Shown here piece after piece: positions 1-8,785 of a stretch of DNA of 64,000 nt (position 1 is its first letter; each line of letters begins with the position of its first letter). The DNA lies in the NCBI RefSeq assembly GCF_019249795.2, contig NZ_CP156891.1, positions 1,816,001 to 1,880,000 on the forward strand, written 5' to 3'. The position numbers were made by a program, and so were the translations under genes. The stretch comes from Segatella copri (GTDB taxonomy: Bacteria > Bacteroidota > Bacteroidia > Bacteroidales > Bacteroidaceae). The notes under the pieces were generated by a model. That model worked only from the letters and a program-made list of their open reading frames with translations. It was not told the DNA's origin and did not search any database.

Positions 1-85
1 GGTCACTGTGCTGCTCGATGACATCAAGCGCCTGTGTACCGATACTTCCCGTAGAACCGAGAATACATATCTGTTGTTTCTTCAT
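1..85 (-). CDS. dxr: 1-deoxy-D-xylulose 5-phosphate reductoisomerase, N-terminal fragment at window edge
   Basis: Only the first 28 codons are present; the gene runs off the left edge. The minus-strand reading begins MKKQQICILGSTGSIG and continues TQALDVIEQ. This is the glycine-rich NADPH-binding start of DXP reductoisomerase, which makes methylerythritol phosphate in the MEP isoprenoid pathway. The ATG is at 85-83. It lies 87 bp downstream of rimM on the same strand, with a repeat-filled gap. A later pathway gene, ispF, is at 50537. The family call is firm from the motif, but nothing can be said about the rest of the protein. Confidence 0.9.
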   Translation of the reverse strand, partial: MKKQQICILGSTGSIGTQALDVIEQHSD

Positions 86-99
86 TTACTTTGAAATTA

Positions 100-172
100 T
101 TAACTTTGAACTTAGAACTTTATGATTAGTAAAGCAAATGAATTCTTCACTCTTCGTTCTTCACTCTTCACT
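100..172. repeat. Short intergenic repeat cluster (TTGAACTT and CACTCTTC types)
   Basis: The gap between rimM and dxr holds AACTTTGAACTTAGAACTTT-like sequence and then the phrase CACTCTTCGTTCTTCACTC. The second phrase recurs inside the primase-like gene near 30367-30390, so this is a dispersed family rather than random low complexity. Confidence 0.7.
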
Positions 173-694
173 TTATAAGTCGAGCAATCCTTCCGGAATC
201 GCCATTCTGATTTCTTTCTTTTCAGCGCTCACCTCTTCGATGAGGTCGTTACTGGCAGGGATGAGGATTTCATCACCTGCATCGGTTGTTACCTCGAAAA
301 GAAGGTTGAGGGTGGAATCGTCTACATGTTCTATGGTACCTACCACCTTGCCGCTTACGGCATCTACCAGATGGAAACCGATGATTTCTGCCCAGCTCAT
401 GTTCTCTTCATCACTGTCAGAGAGATGACGTGGGAAGAAAACCTCGCAACCGGTATAGTTGCGTGCCTGCTCTTGGGTATCGATATCCTCAAACTTCACG
501 AGCACATTCTCATCGTTCTTAAACCGATATTCCTCTAAATAGAAAGGCACGAGGATGCCATCGATGTCGAGTACCAGGTACTCGGCATCTACACGGTCGA
601 AAACATCATCTGTAATGGCGAAAGTAATCTCGCCCTTCACACCATGAGGTTTTCCCAACTTGCCTATCTTATATACTTCATCGCGTCTAATCAT
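173..694 (-). CDS. rimM: Ribosome maturation factor RimM
   Basis: 173 residues, a normal RimM length. The N-terminus reads YKIGKLGKPHGVKGEI, the family's typical opening of the RimM beta-barrel domain. The C-terminal half has the PRC-barrel pattern, including the segment DEILIPASNDLIEEV. RimM binds the 30S subunit through ribosomal protein S19 and helps 16S head maturation. It sits downstream of murA in the same direction, separated by a 38 bp AACATT-repeat spacer. The ATG at 694 directly precedes the conserved start. No defects are visible. Confidence 0.95.
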   Translation of the reverse strand: MIRRDEVYKIGKLGKPHGVKGEITFAITDDVFDRVDAEYLVLDIDGILVPFYLEEYRFKNDENVLVKFEDIDTQEQARNYTGCEVFFPRHLSDSDEENMSWAEIIGFHLVDAVSGKVVGTIEHVDDSTLNLLFEVTTDAGDEILIPASNDLIEEVSAEKKEIRMAIPEGLLDL

Positions 695-732
695 TCAACA
701 TTCAACATTTAACATTTAACATTTAACATTGA
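695..732. repeat. AACATT-type intergenic repeat between murA and rimM
   Basis: Tandem copies of TTCAACATT / TTTAACATT fill almost the entire murA-rimM gap. The same unit occurs at 28384-28432 and on both sides of 51025-51190. Confidence 0.75.
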
Positions 733-2043
733 TTAATCACTGACACGGGTTATCTTGGCACCCAGCGCATTAAGGCGATGCTCGATATCCTCATAACCAC
801 GGTCTATCTGGGCGATATTGGCAATGCGGCTGGTACCATTGGCACTCATGGCAGCAATCAGCAGGGCAATACCGGCACGGATATCAGGACTGGTCATTCT
901 GCCAGCACGCAGTTTGATCTTATGGTCATGACCAACCACCACAGCACGGTGAGGATCACAGAGAATAATCTGCGCACCCATATCAATCAGTTTATCCACG
1001 AAGAAGAGGCGACTCTCGAACATCTTCTGATGGAAGAGAACGCTGCCACGAGCCTGGGTAGCCACTACGAGGAGCACGGAAAGAAGGTCAGGAGTGAGTC
1101 CTGGCCAAGGGGCATCGGCAAGCGTCATGATGGTGCCGTCAATAAATGAATCGATGACATAATGTTTCTGTTCTGGAATCACAAGGTCATCGTCCTCTAT
1201 CTTTATCTTCACACCGAGGCGGCGGAATGCATCAGGAATAATACCCAAATCCTTGACAGACACATTCTTGATGCGCACACCTTCGCCACACATTGCCGCC
1301 ATGCCGATGAACGAACCTACCTCAATCATATCAGGCAAGATGCGATGCTCGGCACCATGCAGTTTATCAACACCCACGATGGTGAGCAGGTTGCTGGCGA
1401 TGCCGCTGATCTGAGCGCCCATCGCATTGAGCAGATGGCAAAGCTGCTGGATATATGGTTCGCAAGCTGCATTATAAATGGTGGTAGTGCCCTTTGCCAA
1501 TACAGATGCCATGATGATATTGGCGGTACCGGTAACCGAAGCCTCATCGAGCAACATATAGCAGCCCTTCAGTTTCTTTGCCTGTATCTGATAAACATTA
1601 CGCTCATCATCGTGAACGAAGTTGGCGCCCAGATACTTGAAGCCCAGGAAGTGGGTATCCAGACGGCGACGACCTATCTTATCGCCACCCGGCTGAGCTA
1701 TGGTAGCCTTGCCACATCTACCGAGCAGCGGACCTATCATGAGCACACTACCACGAAGAGAAGAACATTTCTTCACAAACTCCAGACTGTCGAGATAATC
1801 GAGTTTCAACTCATCACTTTGGAATGTATAGTCGTGACGACTGTGCTTGGTTACCTTGACACCTATCTCCTGGAGCAACTTAATCAGGTTGTTCACATCC
1901 AGGATGTCCGGCACGTTGGTGATGCGCACAGGCTCGTCGGTAAGGATTGTGGTACAGATAACCTGCAGGGCCTCGTTCTTGGCGCCCTGAGGTGTGATAG
2001 TACCTTTGAGCGGATGACCGCCCTCTATGATGAAAGACTCCAT
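733..2043 (-). CDS. murA: UDP-N-acetylglucosamine 1-carboxyvinyltransferase with Asp at the fosfomycin-target position
   Basis: 436 residues. MurA transfers enolpyruvate from PEP to UDP-GlcNAc, the first committed step of peptidoglycan synthesis, in the cytoplasm. Lys22-Asn23 (PQGAKNEAL) are the conserved substrate-binding pair. The active-site loop reads AQPGGDKIGRRRLDTH, so the residue that is Cys115 in E. coli (PGGC) is Asp121 here. Asp at this position is known from naturally fosfomycin-insensitive MurA of mycobacteria and chlamydiae. The gene is followed downstream by rimM. An upstream DUF4290 gene with the same orientation suggests joint transcription. The assignment is secure; the resistance consequence is inferred from the residue. 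Confidence 0.96.
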   Translation of the reverse strand: MESFIIEGGHPLKGTITPQGAKNEALQVICTTILTDEPVRITNVPDILDVNNLIKLLQEIGVKVTKHSRHDYTFQSDELKLDYLDSLEFVKKCSSLRGSVLMIGPLLGRCGKATIAQPGGDKIGRRRLDTHFLGFKYLGANFVHDDERNVYQIQAKKLKGCYMLLDEASVTGTANIIMASVLAKGTTTIYNAACEPYIQQLCHLLNAMGAQISGIASNLLTIVGVDKLHGAEHRILPDMIEVGSFIGMAAMCGEGVRIKNVSVKDLGIIPDAFRRLGVKIKIEDDDLVIPEQKHYVIDSFIDGTIMTLADAPWPGLTPDLLSVLLVVATQARGSVLFHQKMFESRLFFVDKLIDMGAQIILCDPHRAVVVGHDHKIKLRAGRMTSPDIRAGIALLIAAMSANGTSRIANIAQIDRGYEDIEHRLNALGAKITRVSD

Positions 2044-2073
2044 AAGCTTGTCTACTATATATAATAATGTGGA

Positions 2074-2670
2074 TTACTTTTTCTTCTTATTATTTACATT
2101 CTTAGGCTGCGCCTCAATCTTCTCGAAAACGAAGGTATCGAGATCGAGTTGGATGTTGCCATCGGTAAAACGTGCCAGATCGGAAGCTACCTTGGCTACA
2201 TCGCTGGAGCCATGACTCCAGGTTACCAGGTCGCGATGCATCTGGTTGGCAGTAAGCTCCACGAGTTTATCGCGCTCCTCACTTGGTTCCATCGTCTTCA
2301 GCTTTTCGAAAATCTCGAAGAGCATAGCTCCATAATGGCGCACCGGGATGTGCTGCATAGGATATGGCAAAGGCTCCGGCTTGGTTGCTATCTTCACAGC
2401 ATCCGATACATCATAAGGGAAATCGATGTCGAGCTGGAAATTGCTCATGATGGCAAGCTGGTCCCAGAGTTTCTGCTCATGATCCTCTACCCCTCTGTTC
2501 TCAGGGAACATACGGTCCATGACTGCAATAATGGTCTCTGCACAGCGCTGGCGCTCTTCACGATCGGTAAGCGTCAGACAATGGTCTACCATCTGCTGAA
2601 TCTCACGGCCATACTCAGGCAGAATGAGCTTAGCTCTCTGGGTATTATAGTCTAATCCTTCTATATTCAT
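2074..2670 (-). CDS. DUF4290 family protein
   Basis: 198 residues from the ATG at 2670 (MNIEGLDYNTQRAKL). A longer reading to 2766 overlaps the 3' end of tsaB and its extra residues look unrelated, so the shorter start was chosen. The protein is soluble, acidic and mostly helical in appearance, with a lysine-rich end (VNNKKKK). I recognise it as the Bacteroidota family DUF4290, commonly found next to murA; its function is unknown. It lies 30 bp upstream of murA and 28 bp downstream of tsaB, all on the minus strand, which fits one transcript. Confidence 0.8.
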   Translation of the reverse strand: MNIEGLDYNTQRAKLILPEYGREIQQMVDHCLTLTDREERQRCAETIIAVMDRMFPENRGVEDHEQKLWDQLAIMSNFQLDIDFPYDVSDAVKIATKPEPLPYPMQHIPVRHYGAMLFEIFEKLKTMEPSEERDKLVELTANQMHRDLVTWSHGSSDVAKVASDLARFTDGNIQLDLDTFVFEKIEAQPKNVNNKKKK

Positions 2671-2698
2671 TCTTACATATTTTATATAATAAATAATT

Positions 2699-3391
2699 CT
2701 AGAGCAGTTTCTTTGGCATCTTAGCCACGAAATCCTTGAGATAGAAAGGCACGAAATATGCCACATCTTCGAACTTGCCCTCTACAAAACGCTTCTCTGC
2801 CAGCGGAGCCATATTCTTAGCCAAAGGCTCAATGCCCTCTACGAGGTGAGCATTCGGATGGTTGATGGTCTCCATACACTTGGCAGCGCCATTTCCGAAG
2901 AAGTACACATGGTGCTGGTCCAGATATTCCTTGTAGGTATCAGCATCCACAATATCAGCCTGAATAGGGCGAACCACCTTCAGGGCGCGGTCGAGCACTT
3001 CGGCATATACCTCCATGCGGCGGGCGTCGAGCATAGGTACTATGAGAGCGTCTTCCTCCTCAGGATGTTCGCCAAGCAATACAGGCACTGCCATCAGTTC
3101 GAGTGTTGGAACAGCGATGAGTTTCACACCGCGACCATAACAGATGCCCTTCGCCATACTCACACCGATACGCAATCCGGTATAGGAACCCGGACCACAA
3201 CTTACCGCCACAGCCTCCAGCGGAAGACCATGAGAATCGAGGAAATCAAGAGCCTCATCCACAAACACACCCAACTTAACAGCATGGTTCGGACCTGTGT
3301 GATCTTCCTGGTTGAAAATCACCTGTCCACTATCACTAATTGCCACTGAGCACACGTCCGTACTCGTCTCAATATTCAAAATACACGACAT
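2699..3391 (-). CDS. tsaB: tRNA threonylcarbamoyladenosine biosynthesis protein TsaB
   Basis: 230 residues from the ATG at 3391 (MSCILNIETSTDVCSVA). A 14-codon longer start exists but would begin inside the promoter. The ASKHA-fold signatures are visible: the N-terminal phosphate-1 strand (LNIETST) and the family motif CGPGSYTGLRIG. TsaB pairs with TsaD and TsaE to make the t6A37 modification of ANN-decoding tRNAs in the cytoplasm. It is the first gene of the leftward tsaB-DUF4290-murA-rimM run and is divergent from yicC. Confidence 0.95.
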   Translation of the reverse strand: MSCILNIETSTDVCSVAISDSGQVIFNQEDHTGPNHAVKLGVFVDEALDFLDSHGLPLEAVAVSCGPGSYTGLRIGVSMAKGICYGRGVKLIAVPTLELMAVPVLLGEHPEEEDALIVPMLDARRMEVYAEVLDRALKVVRPIQADIVDADTYKEYLDQHHVYFFGNGAAKCMETINHPNAHLVEGIEPLAKNMAPLAEKRFVEGKFEDVAYFVPFYLKDFVAKMPKKLL

Positions 3392-3420
3392 AATTAAAAA
3401 ATATATTCTTAAATAAGGTG

Positions 3421-3458
3421 CAAATATACTCATTTTCTCGCTTTTTTTTGTACTTTTG
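3421..3458. promoter_or_regulatory. Divergent promoter region of tsaB and yicC
   Basis: A plus-strand TACTTTTG (3451-3458) matches the Bacteroidota -7 element TAnnTTTG upstream of yicC. On the minus strand TATATTTG (complement of 3421-3428) serves tsaB. Neither has a perfect TTTG at -33. The two -7 elements are only 22 bp apart. Confidence 0.55.
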
Positions 3459-3482
3459 CAGAAATTTAACGCGAAAGATTAT

Positions 3483-4361
3483 ATGATACAGTCAATGACA
3501 GGCTTCGGAAAAGCTACCGCGGCCTTTAAAACAAAGAAGATTAATGTAGAGATAAAGTCATTAAATAGCAAGACGCTTGACCTCTCTACTCGTATTGCTC
3601 CGCTCTATAGAGAGAAGGAGATGGAAATCCGTCAGTATATCTCTAAAAATCTAGAAAGAGGCAAGGTTGACTTCGCCATCTGGATTGATAAGGATGCTAC
3701 TACAGATGCCACTCCTATCAACGCGGCGCTTGTACAGAATTATTACCAGCAAATCAAGAAGATTTCGGCTGAAACAGGCATTCCTGAGCCAACCGACTGG
3801 TACAGCACTCTGTTGCGTCTTCCTGATGTAACAACGAAGACGGATGTGGAAGAATTGAGCGATGAGGAGTGGGAAGTGGCAAAAAATGCAATTTGCGAGG
3901 CTGTGAACCATCTCATAGCCTTCCGCAAGCAGGAAGGAGCCGCTCTTCAGAAGAAATTTACTGAGAAAGTGGATAACATCCAGGCGCTCCTGGCTAGCAT
4001 CGAACCATACGAGAAGGCTCGCGTGGAGAAGATCAGACAGAACATCGTTAACGGACTGCAGCAGATTCCGAATGTGGATTACGACAAGAACCGCCTGGAG
4101 CAGGAACTCATCTACTACATCGAGAAGCTCGACATCAGCGAGGAGAAGCAGCGCCTTGCCAACCACCTGAAGTATTTCCGCGAGACCATGAATGAGGAAG
4201 GTCATGGTGTAGGAAAGAAACTCGGTTTCATCGCACAGGAAATGGGACGCGAAATCAACACCACCGGCTCTAAGAGCAACCAGGCTGAGATGCAGAATAT
4301 CGTGGTGAAGATGAAGGACGAACTGGAGCAGATCAAGGAGCAGGTGCTGAATGCCCTCTAA
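3483..4361 (+). CDS. yicC: YicC/YloC family endoribonuclease
   Basis: 292 residues from the ATG at 3483 (MIQSMTGFGKATAAF), the usual YicC start; an upstream ATG at 3456 lies within the -7 element and is rejected. YicC proteins are conserved bacterial RNases that in E. coli take part in small-RNA turnover. The C-terminus carries the conserved segment GKKLGFIAQEMGREIN followed by TTGSKSNQAE, typical of the DUF1732 end. It precedes gmk and nadD in the same direction, after a repeat-rich 152 bp gap. Confidence 0.93.
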   Translation: MIQSMTGFGKATAAFKTKKINVEIKSLNSKTLDLSTRIAPLYREKEMEIRQYISKNLERGKVDFAIWIDKDATTDATPINAALVQNYYQQIKKISAETGIPEPTDWYSTLLRLPDVTTKTDVEELSDEEWEVAKNAICEAVNHLIAFRKQEGAALQKKFTEKVDNIQALLASIEPYEKARVEKIRQNIVNGLQQIPNVDYDKNRLEQELIYYIEKLDISEEKQRLANHLKYFRETMNEEGHGVGKKLGFIAQEMGREINTTGSKSNQAEMQNIVVKMKDELEQIKEQVLNAL

Positions 4362-4374
4362 ACAAGAGACAGGC

Positions 4375-4490
4375 ACCTTCTCTCTCCCCAAAAGCCCCCT
4401 CAAAAGCCCCCTCAAGTGGCGTTTTTGAAAGCCTCGCCCCCGTTCCAGGCGATTTCATCGCCTGTCCAAAAAGCCCCCTATCAAACAGCA
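4375..4490. repeat. Intergenic repeat with AAAGCCCCCT units and a GGCGATTTCATCGCC palindrome
   Basis: The yicC-gmk gap holds three AAAGCCCCCT copies and the palindrome AGGCGATTTCATCGCCT. Related palindromes (CAGCGATTCCATCGCTG type) occur near 27222-27240 and 51091-51111, always flanked by GTTC/GTCC and a CCCC/GGGG run, so this is a dispersed family. Confidence 0.65.
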
Positions 4491-4513
4491 AATAAAGAAA
4501 AGAAGAATAAAAA

Positions 4514-5089
4514 ATGAAGAACGGATTGTTAATTTTCAGCGCCCCATCGGGCAGCGGTAAGAGCACAATAGTAAACTGGCTGATGAAAGAGCACCCGGAA
4601 TTGAAGCTGGCTTTCTCTATCAGCTGTACCTCTCGTGCTCCGCGCGGTACAGAACAGAATGGTGTAGAGTATTTCTTCCTCTCTCCAGAGGAATTCAAGG
4701 CTAAGATTGAGGCTGACGAGTTCCTGGAGTATGAGGAGGTTTACCAGGACAGATTCTACGGCACCCTGAAGTCACAGGTAGAAAACCAGCTTGCCAAGGG
4801 CGAGTCGGTGATTTTCGATGTTGACGTGAAGGGTGGTGTAAACATCAAGAAGTTTTATGGCGAGCGTGCCTTGAGCATCTTTGTCCAGCCACCTTCGGTA
4901 GAGGAATTGCGCCGCCGTCTGGTGGGTCGCAATACTGATGCGCCTGAGGTGATTGAGCAGCGCCTTGCCAAGGCAAGCTATGAGTTGACCTTCGCCCCTC
5001 AGTTTGACCACGTGGTCGTAAACGATGACTTGGAGAAGGCTCAGCAGGAGGTTTATCAGCTCGTCAAGGCCTTCCTAGACGCAGAGTAA
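4514..5089 (+). CDS. gmk: Guanylate kinase
   Basis: 191 residues. It phosphorylates GMP to GDP with ATP in nucleotide metabolism. The P-loop SAPSGSGKSTI is at residues 8-18, followed by the GMP-binding SCTSRAPRGTEQNGVEY segment and the lid (RLVGRNTDAPE). Length and motifs are normal. It is followed 3 bp later by nadD, so the two are translationally close. A purine-rich AAAAGAAGAATAAAAA precedes the ATG. Confidence 0.97.
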   Translation: MKNGLLIFSAPSGSGKSTIVNWLMKEHPELKLAFSISCTSRAPRGTEQNGVEYFFLSPEEFKAKIEADEFLEYEEVYQDRFYGTLKSQVENQLAKGESVIFDVDVKGGVNIKKFYGERALSIFVQPPSVEELRRRLVGRNTDAPEVIEQRLAKASYELTFAPQFDHVVVNDDLEKAQQEVYQLVKAFLDAE

Positions 5090-5092
5090 GAA

Positions 5093-5665
5093 ATGAAGAA
5101 GGTAGGAATCTTTGGCGGTAGCTTCAACCCCATCCATACGGGCCATATCGCATTGGCGAAAAGCCTTTGCGAGAAGGCCTGCCTGGACGAGGTGTGGTTC
5201 ATGGTTTCGCCCATGAACCCATTCAAGAAGACCGCTACCGACTTGCTCGACGACCAGCTGCGCCTGGAAATGGTAGAAAAAGCGCTGGAGCACGAGCCAC
5301 AACTGAAGGCATGCGACTATGAGTTCCGCCTGCCTAAGCCATCTTATACCTGGCATACGCTGCAAGCCATCAGCAAGGATTACCCGGAAAACGAGTTCAC
5401 CCTGCTGATTGGTGGCGACAACTGGGCAGCTTTCGACAAGTGGTACCACCACGACGACATCCTAGCCCACTATCCCATCGTGGTTTATCCGCGCCAGGGA
5501 GCCTGCATAGGCAATGTACCAGAAGGCGTTACCATCGTAGAAACTCCACTGCTCAACATCAGCAGCACGGAAATCAGAAAGCGTATCAAAGAGGAGGAAA
5601 GCATCAGGGGAATGGTGCCGGAATGCATCGAGCAACTGGCTGTCAGAAACTACAGGCAGTTCTAG
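5093..5665 (+). CDS. nadD: Nicotinate-nucleotide adenylyltransferase
   Basis: 190 residues. NadD adenylates nicotinate mononucleotide to deamido-NAD in NAD biosynthesis. The nucleotidyltransferase signature GGSFNPIHTGH is at residues 8-18 and the C-terminal ISSTEIRKRI motif is present. Start follows gmk stop by 3 bp. Normal length and complete. Confidence 0.96.
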   Translation: MKKVGIFGGSFNPIHTGHIALAKSLCEKACLDEVWFMVSPMNPFKKTATDLLDDQLRLEMVEKALEHEPQLKACDYEFRLPKPSYTWHTLQAISKDYPENEFTLLIGGDNWAAFDKWYHHDDILAHYPIVVYPRQGACIGNVPEGVTIVETPLLNISSTEIRKRIKEEESIRGMVPECIEQLAVRNYRQF

Positions 5666-5720
5666 GCATCCCTCTCTCCGAAAACGCTTAAAATCATATT
5701 TAAACAACAAACAGCAAAAA

Positions 5721-7628
5721 ATGAGTTGGAAAGAAATCATTAAGAAGTGTCTGAACGTGGCTTCTGCGCCGATTCGCAGAAATGCCAACTTCTTTGTGTT
5801 CATGTACCTGCTGGGCATGATCAGTTCTATCGTGACTACACCAGCCAAGGGGACTCTATACGACAACCTGTTCCTAGAACTCTTTGTCGACCTCTATGTT
5901 GTGTGTGCCATTGTCGCCATCTTCCCCAAGAAGGTGCGTTGGGGGCTGCGTGCCGTACTATACCTTATATTATATAGTACAGCTGCCGCCGACACCTATT
6001 GCTACGTGAATTTCGGCTCTACGCTCAACCCTTCTATGCTGATGCTGGTGGGCGAGACCAACAGTTCGGAGGCTAGCAGTTTCCTCTCAGCCCTCATCTC
6101 TGCCGAGGTTCTCTTCAGTAGTGTGGGCTGGATCCTGCTTCTCGCTCTCATCCAGATTCTCATCGCCATCTTCCGCAAGCAACTCATCAAGCTATACGTT
6201 TTCATCATTACCGTTCTGGAGTTGGCTTCTGTCAAGAAACGGCTGATGGCTATCCCCCGCATGACTGCAGCCATGCCTGCCAGCTTCGGAATCCTATGCC
6301 TCATCATCTTCATCATAGGATGCTGCACCTCCTGGCACAACAAGATGGCTTACCATAAACTCATGAACGGTAGAACAATAGGCGAAGTAGAGCATATCCT
6401 GACAGAAAAGGATCATGCTGTTCTCTATCTGCCTGTCTACCGACTCCAATTCAGTATCTATGCCAACCAGCTGGCTGCGCATCAGATTACCCAACTCATT
6501 CATGCTGCCCACGAGGTAAAGGTTGACAGTTGCAGCTACCGCTCGCCAAACATCGTGCTGATTATCGGCGAAAGCTTCGGCCGCCATCATTCCCAGCAGT
6601 ACGGCTATTTTATGGATACCACTCCACAGCAGGTAGCCTTGGAGAAATCGCGCAAACTCACCAAGTTTACCGATGTGGTAACCTGCTGGAACCTGACCAG
6701 TTTCGTTTTCAAGAACATGCTCTCTACCCATGTGGTAGGCGAGAAAGGCGAATGGTGCGACTATCCGCTCTTCCCTGAAGTGTTCCGAAAGGCAGGCTAC
6801 AACGTAACCTTCATCACCAACGAATTCCTGCCACAGGCAAAGGAGGCGGTTTACGACTTCAGCGGCGGTTTCTTCCTGAACAACCCGGAACTGAGCAAAC
6901 TCCAGTTCGACCATCGCAACACCCAGCTCCACGACCTGGACGACGGATTGCTGAAGGATTATGATGACAGTCTGAAGAACTTCCAGAAGGAGCATAACCT
7001 CACCATCTTCCACCTGATGGGCCAGCATGTAAACTATAAGCAGCGCTACCGCACAAAGCAAGCCCGGTTCTGGGCAAGCAGTTATGAAGACAAGCGCCCT
7101 GAACTGACCAATGCCCAGCGCAAGATGCTGAGTCATTACGATAACGCCACCCTCTACAACGACTCTATCGTAGCCCAGATTGTAAAGCGTTTCCAAAAGC
7201 AGGATGCAATCGTCATCTACGTGCCCGACCATGGCGAAGAATGCTACGAAGAGAACCGAGGCTTCATCTGCCGTAACCATTCTGCAGAAATCGACTGGCC
7301 GCTGGCTCACTATGAGTTTGAAATTCCGTTCTGGATATACTGTTCGCCAAAATATATCAGGAATCACCGCGACATTTACCGTCAGATACGCAAAGCTAAG
7401 GACAAGCGTTTCATGACCGATGCCCTGCCTCATCTTCTATTGTATCTGGCTGGCATTGAGACACCTACCTATAAGGAGGAATATAACATCCTGAGTCCGA
7501 AATATGACGAGATGCGACCACGTATCCTCAAAAACTCTGCCGATTACGACAAACTTCGTGATGCGCATCTGGAAAAGATAAAAAAGGAAGAAAGTAAAAA
7601 GGTAAAAAAGAAAGAAAGGAGAAACTGA
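5721..7628 (+). CDS. Membrane phosphoethanolamine transferase-like protein (sulfatase fold)
   Basis: 635 residues. Five hydrophobic segments occupy about the first 200 residues and a large periplasmic alkaline-phosphatase/sulfatase-fold domain follows. The domain opens with IIGESFGRHHSQQYGY and closes with YVPDHGEE, the metal ligands of EptA/CptA/OpgE enzymes. The nucleophile is Ser285 (GES) where EptA has Thr (GET). Such enzymes move phosphoethanolamine from phosphatidylethanolamine onto lipid A or glycans; the substrate here is unknown. Its lysine-rich tail (KKEESKKVKKKERRN) is encoded by an AAAAAGGTAAAAAAG-type repeat seen elsewhere in the window. It is followed 2 bp later by an acyltransferase gene, so likely one operon. 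Confidence 0.82.
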   Translation: MSWKEIIKKCLNVASAPIRRNANFFVFMYLLGMISSIVTTPAKGTLYDNLFLELFVDLYVVCAIVAIFPKKVRWGLRAVLYLILYSTAAADTYCYVNFGSTLNPSMLMLVGETNSSEASSFLSALISAEVLFSSVGWILLLALIQILIAIFRKQLIKLYVFIITVLELASVKKRLMAIPRMTAAMPASFGILCLIIFIIGCCTSWHNKMAYHKLMNGRTIGEVEHILTEKDHAVLYLPVYRLQFSIYANQLAAHQITQLIHAAHEVKVDSCSYRSPNIVLIIGESFGRHHSQQYGYFMDTTPQQVALEKSRKLTKFTDVVTCWNLTSFVFKNMLSTHVVGEKGEWCDYPLFPEVFRKAGYNVTFITNEFLPQAKEAVYDFSGGFFLNNPELSKLQFDHRNTQLHDLDDGLLKDYDDSLKNFQKEHNLTIFHLMGQHVNYKQRYRTKQARFWASSYEDKRPELTNAQRKMLSHYDNATLYNDSIVAQIVKRFQKQDAIVIYVPDHGEECYEENRGFICRNHSAEIDWPLAHYEFEIPFWIYCSPKYIRNHRDIYRQIRKAKDKRFMTDALPHLLLYLAGIETPTYKEEYNILSPKYDEMRPRILKNSADYDKLRDAHLEKIKKEESKKVKKKERRN

Positions 7629-7630
7629 TT

Positions 7631-8776
7631 ATGAATAGTGCTATTCTATCACGCCCGGCATGCAATGCCCTGAGAGGACTCGCCATCATCGGCATCTTCT
7701 TGCATAACTACTGCCATTGGCTGGGACCTATTGTCAAGGAGAACGAGTATCAATACTTCCAGCACAATGTTGACTGGCTGAACCAGGTAATGGTCAGCAT
7801 GGACCTCAACCTGCCTGTACACCTGCTCTCGTTCTTCGGCCATTACGGTGTGCCCGTATTCCTCTTTCTGAGTGCTTACGGACTGGTGATGAAATACGAG
7901 GCTAAACCTCATCTCTCTACCGAACAGCAGACCAGAATGTACAGCATCTCGGGCAAGAAACTTACAGGAAGCATCAACTGGCGCGAACCGCTCCACTTTA
8001 TCCGCTATCACTATCTGAAACTCTTCAAGATGATGATAGTAGGTTTCGTGGCATTCACGATGCTCGACCTTATCACGCCTGGCTCTCACCACTATGCAGC
8101 GCTCGACATCGTTGCGATGCTGGGCATGTTCAATAATGTATTGCCAAATCCGGATAACATCATCTGGCCGGGTCCGTACTGGTTCTTTGGTCTGATGCTG
8201 CAACTTTACATCGTCTATCGACTGCTGCTCTATCGCCGCCATTGGGGATGGACCGTAGGATTGATGGCCATCTGCATCGTCATCCAGCTCCTCCTGGGCT
8301 TTGACAATCCGGAGAGTGAAGTGATGAACCGCTACCGCTACAACTTTATGGGCGGCATGCTGCCATTCGGTTTGGGCATCCTCTATGCCAGATATGGCGA
8401 GAAGATTCTGATGACGTTCCATTCGCCTATCACCAACTTCTTTGGCTGCATCTTCTGCATCTCGCTGATTTACAGTCTGAGCGGCAGCATGGTTGGCTGG
8501 ACCTTCGTGCCTTTCTTCTTCTGTCTGCTGAGCGTATTGGTAGCCGACCTACTCCAGAACATCAGCTGGTTATCAGGTATTTACAAGGTATTAGAGTGGA
8601 TGGGCTGCATCTCCGCCGCCCTCTTCGTATGCCACCCTATCACCCGCAAGATATTCATCCCTATCAGCCGTCAGGGCGACATCTATGCTGGTCTGCTCCT
8701 CTACATCATATCGAGCATCTGCCTGGCTTGGCTCTTCACCCAACTGATGAAGAAGATTCCAAACCCGAAATATTAA
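7631..8776 (+). CDS. Acyltransferase 3 family membrane protein
   Basis: 381 residues with about ten hydrophobic segments. The N-terminus has the family pattern RGLAIIGIFLHNYCHW, where the His in the first membrane helix is expected to be catalytic. Members O-acylate surface glycans, peptidoglycan or lipids from the membrane. The gene is tightly packed between the phosphoethanolamine-transferase-like gene (2 bp) and a second acyltransferase (9 bp). Substrate cannot be read from sequence; modification of the glycan built by this region is the natural guess. Confidence 0.85.
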   Translation: MNSAILSRPACNALRGLAIIGIFLHNYCHWLGPIVKENEYQYFQHNVDWLNQVMVSMDLNLPVHLLSFFGHYGVPVFLFLSAYGLVMKYEAKPHLSTEQQTRMYSISGKKLTGSINWREPLHFIRYHYLKLFKMMIVGFVAFTMLDLITPGSHHYAALDIVAMLGMFNNVLPNPDNIIWPGPYWFFGLMLQLYIVYRLLLYRRHWGWTVGLMAICIVIQLLLGFDNPESEVMNRYRYNFMGGMLPFGLGILYARYGEKILMTFHSPITNFFGCIFCISLIYSLSGSMVGWTFVPFFFCLLSVLVADLLQNISWLSGIYKVLEWMGCISAALFVCHPITRKIFIPISRQGDIYAGLLLYIISSICLAWLFTQLMKKIPNPKY

Positions 8777-8785
8777 AAGAAAATC

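Noticed and set aside
1162-2064. 300-residue plus-strand open frame opposite murA
   Set aside because: It is a shadow of murA: His/Cys-rich composition, no family resemblance, no promoter.
6294-7433. 379-residue minus-strand open frame opposite the sulfatase-fold gene
   Set aside because: Codon-mirror artefact; the plus-strand gene has clear motifs and operon context.
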